Shown here: positions 1-4,811 of the stretch, one piece after another
Layout of the letters: each line of letters starts with the position of its first letter
Numbering within the stretch: the first letter of the stretch is position 1
DNA from: Cyclobacteriaceae bacterium
GTDB taxonomy: Bacteria > Bacteroidota > Bacteroidia > Cytophagales > Cyclobacteriaceae
DNA length: 7,503 bases
Direction of reading: 5' to 3'
Assembly (NCBI GenBank): GCA_013140395.1
Contig: JABFSY010000456.1
Span: forward strand, 1-7,503
Program-made: the position numbers and the translations under genes
Notes under the pieces: model-generated
What the model was told of the DNA's origin: nothing
Database searches by the model: none
The model's input: the letters and a program-made list of their open reading frames with translations, nothing else

Positions 1-4
1 AATT

Positions 5-961
5 ATGCCCAAATTTCTGACGCTTTTCTTTATTTTGTTTCTTCTTGGTGGTTGTGCCGTTAACCGTGATAAAAAAGATTATGTGCTAACCGAGAGGAAC
101 CTGATACCGGAAGGAACAGCTTTCGATGCCCGCACGGAAACAATATACATTGGCAGCACTTTTAAAAGAAAGATAGTCCAGATATCCAACGATGGAAAAG
201 TAAAAGACTTCATTCCAGAAAAGTATGAAGGTATTACCAGTGTGGTAGGAATAGAAGTTGATCCAAACCGGGATGTACTGTGGGCAAACACCGCTCATGC
301 CAATGAAGTGATGCCGCTGACCGACCCAGATCCTGCCAAGGACTGGATGACTTCTATTTGTTCCTTTGGTCTTAAAACTAAAAAACTGATCAAAAAATAT
401 GACCTCCATGTTGAGAAGGCATTCTTAAATGATCTTACAGTAACTGCCAATGGAGATGTCTTTGTCACGGAAACAGTTAATGGCCATATTTACAGGATAA
501 ACTCGACAACCGATTCACTAGAGTTATTTCTAACTCCTGTAGGTTTTGATTTTCTGAACGGCATTACGTATTCTGATGAACATAATTCTCTGTTTGTGTC
601 AAGTGTTCAGGGTGTTCTTAAAATAAATCTTGAAAGCAAGGCTTATACTCTTTTAAAAACTATTGACGGTATCGATGCAGCAGGTATCGATGGTTTGTCG
701 TTTTATAAAAATAAACTGATAGGGCACCAGAGTTCGAAAGTATCGGTGTTCCACCTGAATGAAAATGGGAACGAGATCGTAAAATACGAAGTACTAGACA
801 CTGGAGATGAATTCGATTCATCCACGACCGGAGAGGCAGGAAACGGCTACTATTACTTCATTGTTAACTCACAGATACGAAGTGGTATAGACGGGGTCCA
901 TCACACCATAAAACCTGAAGATAGTTTAAGGAATGTTATTATCAGACGGATTAAACTGTAG
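5..961 (+). CDS. SMP-30/gluconolactonase-like beta-propeller lipoprotein
   Basis: This is a 318-residue exported lipoprotein. Residues 1-16 are a short lipoprotein signal peptide, with a clear lipobox L14-G-G-C17, so Cys17 should be lipidated and the mature protein membrane-anchored facing the periplasm or outer surface. From about residue 30 onward the protein reads as repeated beta-propeller blades of the SMP-30/gluconolactonase/LRE superfamily: PEG at 35-37, LND at 141-143 followed by the blade text NGDVFVTET, LNG at 184-186, and IDGL at 228-231. E36, N142 or N185 and D229 sit where that superfamily places its divalent-metal ligands. The alignment is by eye, so the metal site is inferred. 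Substrate is unknown; lactone hydrolysis is possible but a non-enzymatic binding propeller is equally likely. The start lies 5 nt inside the window, so upstream control cannot be seen, but it gives a perfect signal peptide. The next gene is 143 nt downstream. Confidence 0.82.
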   Translation: MPKFLTLFFILFLLGGCAVNRDKKDYVLTERNLIPEGTAFDARTETIYIGSTFKRKIVQISNDGKVKDFIPEKYEGITSVVGIEVDPNRDVLWANTAHANEVMPLTDPDPAKDWMTSICSFGLKTKKLIKKYDLHVEKAFLNDLTVTANGDVFVTETVNGHIYRINSTTDSLELFLTPVGFDFLNGITYSDEHNSLFVSSVQGVLKINLESKAYTLLKTIDGIDAAGIDGLSFYKNKLIGHQSSKVSVFHLNENGNEIVKYEVLDTGDEFDSSTTGEAGNGYYYFIVNSQIRSGIDGVHHTIKPEDSLRNVIIRRIKL

Positions 962-1079
962 ATGTTGTGACGGAAATAACACTGGATACACAGGACGGGT
1001 TTCGTCAAGACTTTCAATTCAACTACTGACAAGGACTTTTAAAAATTATACAAATGAAGGCGATGACTAATAAATTCAA

Positions 1080-1092
1080 AATGTAATACATT
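1080..1092. promoter_or_regulatory. 13-bp palindrome just upstream of the DUF6265 gene (possible operator)
   Basis: The sequence AATGTAATACATT has perfect 6-bp arms around one central base and ends 12 nt before the ATG at 1105. Its position in the presumed leader would suit a dimeric repressor or a short RNA hairpin that affects translation. The symmetry is seen directly. The region is very A/T-rich, where such dyads arise by chance, so a regulatory role is only inferred. Confidence 0.25.
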
Positions 1093-1104
1093 AAACTAAA
1101 ATTT

Positions 1105-1563
1105 ATGAAAAAACTCGTATTGATTGGGTTGTGTTTGATAGCATCAAATGCTTTCGCACAAAAGGATGGGCTGAAGTGGATTTCAGGCACCTGGGCTTTG
1201 AAAACAAATAGGGGAGATCTGGTGGAAAAATGGGTGGCTGTGAATGACTCCACCTTTCGGGGCAAGAGCATAATGGTAAAAGCTCCGGGCGACTCTGCTG
1301 TTCAAGAAACCATTGAGTTGCAATGGCGAAATAAAGTCTGGTTATATGTGCCCACGGTACAAGGTCAGAATAGTAATAAGCCAGTAGTCTTTCCGATCAT
1401 CTTTCTGGGTCGCGAGGAATTCATAGCACACAATCCCAATCATGATTTCCCACAGCGCATTGCCTACCGCAAGGTTAAGAACCAATTGTTTGCCAGCATC
1501 GAAGGGAAAGGGAATGGAAAATATTCAAAAATGAATTTTGACTTTACTTCCACCAGGCAGTAA
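1105..1563 (+). CDS. Secreted DUF6265-family protein
   Basis: This 152-residue protein begins with a type I signal peptide (MKKLVLIGLCLIASNAFA, cut before Q19). The mature part, about 134 residues, matches the small uncharacterised DUF6265 family. It has the N-terminal W25-I-S-G-T-W30 motif, an E41-K-W43 motif, and the diagnostic segment N110-x-x-H113-D-F-P-Q-R-I-A-Y121, followed by a closing IEG (132-134). Alternating short strands with Trp and Gly turns suggest a compact lipocalin-like beta-barrel that may bind a small hydrophobic ligand. No catalytic function is established for the family. The start is the only ATG that gives a signal peptide; the leader is A/T-rich without a Shine-Dalgarno sequence, as usual in Bacteroidota. 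Its stop is 19 nt before the chosen start of the DUF5694 gene, which suggests cotranscription. The family call is from remembered motifs, not a search. Confidence 0.85.
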   Translation: MKKLVLIGLCLIASNAFAQKDGLKWISGTWALKTNRGDLVEKWVAVNDSTFRGKSIMVKAPGDSAVQETIELQWRNKVWLYVPTVQGQNSNKPVVFPIIFLGREEFIAHNPNHDFPQRIAYRKVKNQLFASIEGKGNGKYSKMNFDFTSTRQ

Positions 1564-1582
1564 GGAGTTAATGTACAAATTC

Positions 1583-2455
1583 ATGAAGAAATCAATTTTC
1601 ATATTAGGTAGCTGGTTAGTTTTCACAGCTTGCTCTCATCAGCCACCGGTTAATTTTAGCGAGTCGTCAGCATTTCCAGCAATTAAAAGTTCATACCAGC
1701 ATCAAGTAATGATACTCGGCACTTTTCATTTTGATCGTGGATTGGATGGCAGTGATGTCATTGCGAAAAATCATTTGAATATTTCCGATGCAGAAAACCA
1801 GCGCCAAATTCTTGCTTTGGTGGACACCATCGTAGCTCGCTATAAACCCACCGTCATAGCTGTAGAATGGATGCCTGGCAAGCAAGTGAGAATTGATTCA
1901 CTCTTTCAGGTATATGCAAGAACAAAAGAATTACCCGGTAAAAATGAAGCGTTCCAAATAGGTTTTCGCATTGCTGAAAAACTTAACCTGCCAACTATTT
2001 ATGCGGTGGATAACCGCCCACCACAGCCTGAGACAGTAACCGAGTTAGATAATTTTGAAGGCTATGCGCAATCGCGCAATCAACTCGATATGATGACAGA
2101 ATATGACCAGGAGAACCTTATTTACAACACTTTTTTGGATAGCTTGTTGCGTGCTACTGACTTCAGTACCTACATGCGAATTGTCAATAGCGATGCCAAC
2201 CTAAAGCGATCCAAACAACTTTGGTTCACCGGACTGGTAAACTTGGGTTATGCCGATACCTATGTTGGTGCCGATTTAACCGGCCATTGGTATAGAAGGA
2301 ACACACGCATTTTTGTGAATATCAGAAACCTGTCAAAGCAAAAGCAAGAGCGCATTCTGGTTATTTACGGTATGGCGCATAAGTGGATACTAGAAGAGCT
2401 GTTTCAAGGCTCACCCGAGTTTGAAGTGGTTTCAACATCCAAAATATTGAAATAA
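1583..2455 (+). CDS. DUF5694-family lipoprotein with TraB/TIKI-like GxxH motifs
   Basis: With the start at 1583 this is a 290-residue protein whose N-terminus, MKKSIFILGSWLVFTAC, is a lipoprotein signal; the -3 lipobox residue is Phe, which is permitted but not ideal. The frame opens at 1538, and another ATG lies at 1571, 3 nt after GGAG. I prefer 1583 because it starts directly on the charged n-region. The mature domain resembles DUF5694: G46-T-F-H49 (ILGTFHFD) at the first strand, VIAVE with E95, a helical middle, RRNTRIFVNI near 238-247, and G263-M-A-H266 in the last third. Two GxxH motifs plus a conserved Glu and an Arg-rich element are the hallmarks of the TraB/PrgY-TIKI-ChaN-EreA superfamily, some of whose members are metal-dependent hydrolases. 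A periplasmic hydrolase or binding protein is inferred; no substrate is known. Its TAA shares one base with an ATG of the next gene (TAATG at 2453-2457), suggesting translational coupling. Confidence 0.85.
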   Translation: MKKSIFILGSWLVFTACSHQPPVNFSESSAFPAIKSSYQHQVMILGTFHFDRGLDGSDVIAKNHLNISDAENQRQILALVDTIVARYKPTVIAVEWMPGKQVRIDSLFQVYARTKELPGKNEAFQIGFRIAEKLNLPTIYAVDNRPPQPETVTELDNFEGYAQSRNQLDMMTEYDQENLIYNTFLDSLLRATDFSTYMRIVNSDANLKRSKQLWFTGLVNLGYADTYVGADLTGHWYRRNTRIFVNIRNLSKQKQERILVIYGMAHKWILEELFQGSPEFEVVSTSKILK

Positions 2456-2460
2456 TGATT

Positions 2461-3618
2461 ATGAAAAAGACTCAACTATTAATACTGACGACTCTCCTAA
2501 GCATTTCGTTTTGTAGCGCTCAAATAAAATTGGCCTACAATGAGAAGAAGGAGCAAAGCGCTGCTTTTTCAGCAAAGCTATTTGATGAAAAACTATTGGC
2601 ATCGCTGAAAGACAGCACGGTTGGCTTTGCCTATGCTGTTTGGCAAACCGGAAATCCCATTTCGGAGCAGAGCGGTGGGTATAAAATTACACCCATCGAC
2701 ACTGAAGACAACAAAGGAGTTCCTTTTCAGTTCAATACACGCATACACATCGCCTCGTTCAGTAAAACCGTTACTGCGTTGGCCATAGCCAAACTTGTCG
2801 AAATGAGAAAGATTGGGTGGAATGATGAGGTGAAAAACTATCTTCCCGCTAGTTGGGTTTTACATCCTTCGTTCCAACACCTGAAATTAAAAGATGTTGT
2901 GGCTATGAAGTGCGGCCTAAATCAGGAACTCGATCAGGTGTCATCACATCTGGACTCATTGCAGATTTATATGCGCAATGGCCCGGACAGCACCAAGGTT
3001 GGCAAATTCCATTATCAAAATACAAGCTATGGTTTGCTGCGTGTTATAATCGCCTATGCCAGTGGTATGAAAAGGTATTCGGTCGATTTCAATGCCAAAG
3101 CATTGACTTTGGCCATCAGCAATCAATACAAGAAATTTATTCAAGAGAACATTTTTGTTCCAGCTGGCATCAATGGAGCTGAGTGCCACAGTCAAGACAC
3201 TGAGCCCGCTATGCAATATCCGTTTCCTTACCAAAATGAACCAGGTGAACCCACTGGCGATGCGGATTTGAGTGCCTATGCAGGCGGCTTTGGTTGGTAC
3301 CTGTCTGCCGAAGATGTTGTCCGCTTGATGAACGCGGTAGTAGTCAAGAAGAAGATTGTTGGACCGCAAGTGATGGACGAACTTGCGAAGTTGGAGTTCC
3401 CGATCAAAATCAGAAACGGCAACTATGGAAGTTACTTTTTGAGCGGAGGCGATTGGGGCCACCCGACTAAAACAGGCGGTTGGCGCGGCATTCACGCCTA
3501 TTACTTCTGTTTTCCGGAAAACCTTGTGGTGACTGTATTCATGAATTCTGGCGATAGTCCGCCAACAAAAAGAGTGATGCGCGCATACAACAGTGCTTTT
3601 CTTAAGAACCCCAAATAG
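2461..3618 (+). CDS. Secreted serine hydrolase, beta-lactamase/class C PBP fold
   Basis: From the ATG at 2461 this is 385 residues, with a type I signal peptide ending in FCSA before Gln. An ATG two codons earlier (2455) overlaps the preceding stop as TAATG and may be the true coupled start; residues below are numbered from it (387 residues). The three motifs of the serine beta-lactamase/D,D-peptidase fold are present: S101-F-S-K104 carrying the nucleophile and general base, Y187-Q-N189 in a YxN loop followed by the usual SYGLL helix, and a C-terminal K339-T-G341 strand just after H336. The AGGFGWYLSAEDVVRLMNA segment (276-294) is also typical. The catalytic set looks complete. Members of this family include D,D-peptidases, esterases and amidases, so the substrate is not predictable. 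A helix insertion of about 18 residues follows the YxN helix (roughly 206-223). Its context is an exported protein cluster, not an ampC-ampR type resistance locus, so a resistance role is not suggested. Confidence 0.92.
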   Translation: MKKTQLLILTTLLSISFCSAQIKLAYNEKKEQSAAFSAKLFDEKLLASLKDSTVGFAYAVWQTGNPISEQSGGYKITPIDTEDNKGVPFQFNTRIHIASFSKTVTALAIAKLVEMRKIGWNDEVKNYLPASWVLHPSFQHLKLKDVVAMKCGLNQELDQVSSHLDSLQIYMRNGPDSTKVGKFHYQNTSYGLLRVIIAYASGMKRYSVDFNAKALTLAISNQYKKFIQENIFVPAGINGAECHSQDTEPAMQYPFPYQNEPGEPTGDADLSAYAGGFGWYLSAEDVVRLMNAVVVKKKIVGPQVMDELAKLEFPIKIRNGNYGSYFLSGGDWGHPTKTGGWRGIHAYYFCFPENLVVTVFMNSGDSPPTKRVMRAYNSAFLKNPK

Positions 3619-3669
3619 AATACATCCATAATTTGCTTCATCTTGAAATCAATGCTCCAAGACTAAGTT

Positions 3670-4293
3670 ATGAAAGCACTATTTCTCACTTCCTTTTTTT
3701 TGATTTCGCTTTGGGTAAGCGGTTTTTCTCAATCTAGGTTTTCCACTTTTATTGGAATTGGAATGGGCGCCCACTTCGAAGAACGTTTTCCTTACGCTGA
3801 AAAAACGTCCAATGGGAGAGTCGCCATGTTCATCACACCGTACTACCGGTTTTCATCAATGTACTCGATCGGTTTGTCGGCCATGGCCAGTGGAAGAATT
3901 TCTTCCTTGTTAGGTGGAGCGCCACCGCCTGGTGACTACTATGATCCACTTACGAATACGATGATAGTCAATTTTAATAACCTCAACACATCGACCTTTT
4001 TGGTAAAGAACAGACTACAACAGACACTGACAAAACGCATTGGGCTTTATGTAGATTTGGGGATTGGAATAACTACCTATTCGTACACAGGTCATACTCG
4101 CACATCACTAGCTATTGTTCCAGAACTTGGCTTTACAATCGGCCAGTTTCAAATATCTGCCGCCTTGATAACGGGTGGACGAACACCGGTATTTACCGAG
4201 TTTTCCAATTTTAGTAATATGACTACTACTATGAATAGTATTGAGTCAACTCGACTTTATCTGGGCGTATCTTATAAGATCATCCAGCTGTAA
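3670..4293 (+). CDS. Small exported protein, probable outer-membrane beta-barrel
   Basis: This 207-residue protein begins with a signal peptide (MKALFLTSFFLISLWVSGFS, cut before Q21). The rest has no helix-forming stretch but about eight amphipathic segments with alternating small/aromatic and polar residues, near 23-35, 50-61, 64-75, 108-120, 123-140, 145-158, 159-170 and 194-206. The last strand, RLYLGVSYKIIQL, is at the extreme C-terminus, as expected for an outer-membrane barrel recognised by the BAM complex. An extended loop with APPPGDYYDP (84-93) would lie between strands 3 and 4. The size fits an eight-stranded OmpA/OmpW-type barrel; I do not recognise a specific family. It lies 51 nt after the serine hydrolase in the same direction and could share its transcript. 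No Shine-Dalgarno sequence or clear promoter is visible in that gap. A soluble periplasmic beta protein is the main alternative. Confidence 0.75.
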   Translation: MKALFLTSFFLISLWVSGFSQSRFSTFIGIGMGAHFEERFPYAEKTSNGRVAMFITPYYRFSSMYSIGLSAMASGRISSLLGGAPPPGDYYDPLTNTMIVNFNNLNTSTFLVKNRLQQTLTKRIGLYVDLGIGITTYSYTGHTRTSLAIVPELGFTIGQFQISAALITGGRTPVFTEFSNFSNMTTTMNSIESTRLYLGVSYKIIQL

Positions 4294-4304
4294 GTAGTTA
4301 AAAT

Positions 4305-4315
4305 CCAATCATTGG
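4305..4315. repeat. 11-bp palindrome just after the barrel gene
   Basis: CCAATCATTGG has perfect 5-bp arms around one central base and begins 11 nt after the stop codon at 4291-4293. As RNA only a weak three-pair hairpin could form, and no U-run follows immediately, so it is not a good intrinsic terminator. It is recorded as visible symmetry only. Confidence 0.2.
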
Positions 4316-4700
4316 GCGTGCTTCCATTTACTTTCCGTTTGAGCATTTGAGTCCAGTTTCTATTCCCGAGGTTTTCGAACGTTGATAAAAGTAGCCATTT
4401 TGTTGACTAAAACTGTTTATATGTTGCCATCGATTGTTACTGTTACTAATTCGAGCGTATTTGGTGCTGGATGCGGCTTCGATATAATTTCATTTAGACG
4501 ACTAAGCTTTCTACTAGTGTTGCTACGTTAGGCGTGGATCTGGAAATGTGTAAACTAGCGTGCACAGCTTTTATTGAAAAAACCGGTGGTTGGGAACCGC
4601 ATTCATTTTTATTTATAGTTCATGGACACAAGCAGGGAAATCACCGGTAGTGTCTTGTTCTCGCGACTTTGTTTTAGTTGCCTACTAGATATTACGAAAC

Positions 4701-4758
4701 GTGCCAATTGAGCAAGTGGACAAACACTATTCGAAACTTTGGCACTTGTGCTCGTGCC
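4701..4758 (+). promoter_or_regulatory. Overlapping, mutually exclusive inverted repeats upstream of the sensor kinase
   Basis: Several helices compete within 58 nt that end 53 nt before the kinase ATG. GTGCCAA (4701-4707) pairs perfectly with TTGGCAC (4739-4745). GAGCAAGTG (4710-4718) pairs over nine positions with CACT and TGCTC (4743-4753), with a 2-nt bulge. GGCAC (4741-4745) can pair instead with a second GTGCC copy at 4754-4758. These cannot all form together because they share 4741-4746. This resembles the switch layout of a structured leader or attenuator. No U-run terminator follows and no known riboswitch class is recognised, so function is inferred and chance remains possible. Confidence 0.3.
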
Positions 4759-4811
4759 TCAACGATTCTTCCTTGTTAAATGCCTAGCGATCTGTTTAGC
4801 CTTTGTTAGAA

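Larger units (their letters stand above)
4294..4811. other. 518-nt T-rich intergenic region with no convincing gene
   Basis: The + strand here is visibly T-rich, unlike the A-rich flanking coding strands, and both strands are broken by frequent stops. The longest open stretch I traced on the + strand is 4343-4531 (62 codons, first ATG at 4421 leaving 36 codons), with no recognisable protein and no ribosome site. A second reading starts at the ATG at 4622 and stops at 4711 (29 codons). No tRNA, rRNA or transposon end was recognised. The contents worth noting are a short dyad right after the barrel gene (4305-4315) and a cluster of inverted repeats at 4701-4758. The region must hold the end of the upstream transcript and most likely the promoter of the kinase gene. 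Confidence 0.7.

Noticed and set aside
86..409. 107-codon - strand open frame inside the propeller lipoprotein gene
   Set aside because: Antisense shadow without recognisable features; the + strand frame carries a lipobox and family motifs.
994..1006. GACG...CGTC hairpin after the propeller lipoprotein gene
   Set aside because: A stem of four or five pairs without a U-run does not qualify as a terminator.
1026..1053. Sigma70-like pair CTGACA, 16 nt, TATACA before the DUF6265 gene
   Set aside because: The match is partial, and Bacteroidota housekeeping promoters follow TTG/TAnnTTTG instead, so the resemblance is not good evidence.
1054..1086. Ten-codon open frame upstream of the DUF6265 gene (possible leader peptide)
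   Set aside because: Too short, no ribosome site, no run of regulatory codons and no hairpin pair to suggest attenuation.
1538..1582. Longer N-terminus for the DUF5694 gene from the ATG at 1538
   Set aside because: It would overlap the DUF6265 gene by 26 nt and put 15 uncharged residues in front of a good lipoprotein signal peptide.
2853..3182. 109-codon open frame on the + strand in another frame of the serine hydrolase gene
   Set aside because: It overlaps the conserved YxN region of the real gene and its translation resembles no protein.
2956..3495. 179-codon open frame on the - strand
   Set aside because: It lies wholly inside the serine hydrolase, whose motifs are intact, and its translation has no domain, signal or ribosome site. 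It is an antisense shadow.
4527..4533. GTTAGGC, fitting the integron attC core GTTRRRY
   Set aside because: No matching RYYYAAC half was found within attC distance upstream and there is no cassette or integrase; a 7-mer alone is chance.
4586..4600. Hairpin GTGGTT-GGG-AACCGC followed by an A/T-rich stretch, terminator-like
   Set aside because: The stem is only six pairs including a wobble, the following bases are not a U-run, and it lies nearly 300 nt past the last gene.
4773..4805. Possible Bacteroidota promoter: TTG, 21 nt, TAGCCTTTG just before the kinase ATG
   Set aside because: The -7 element has three bases between TA and TTTG where the consensus has two, and transcription would start essentially at the start codon.
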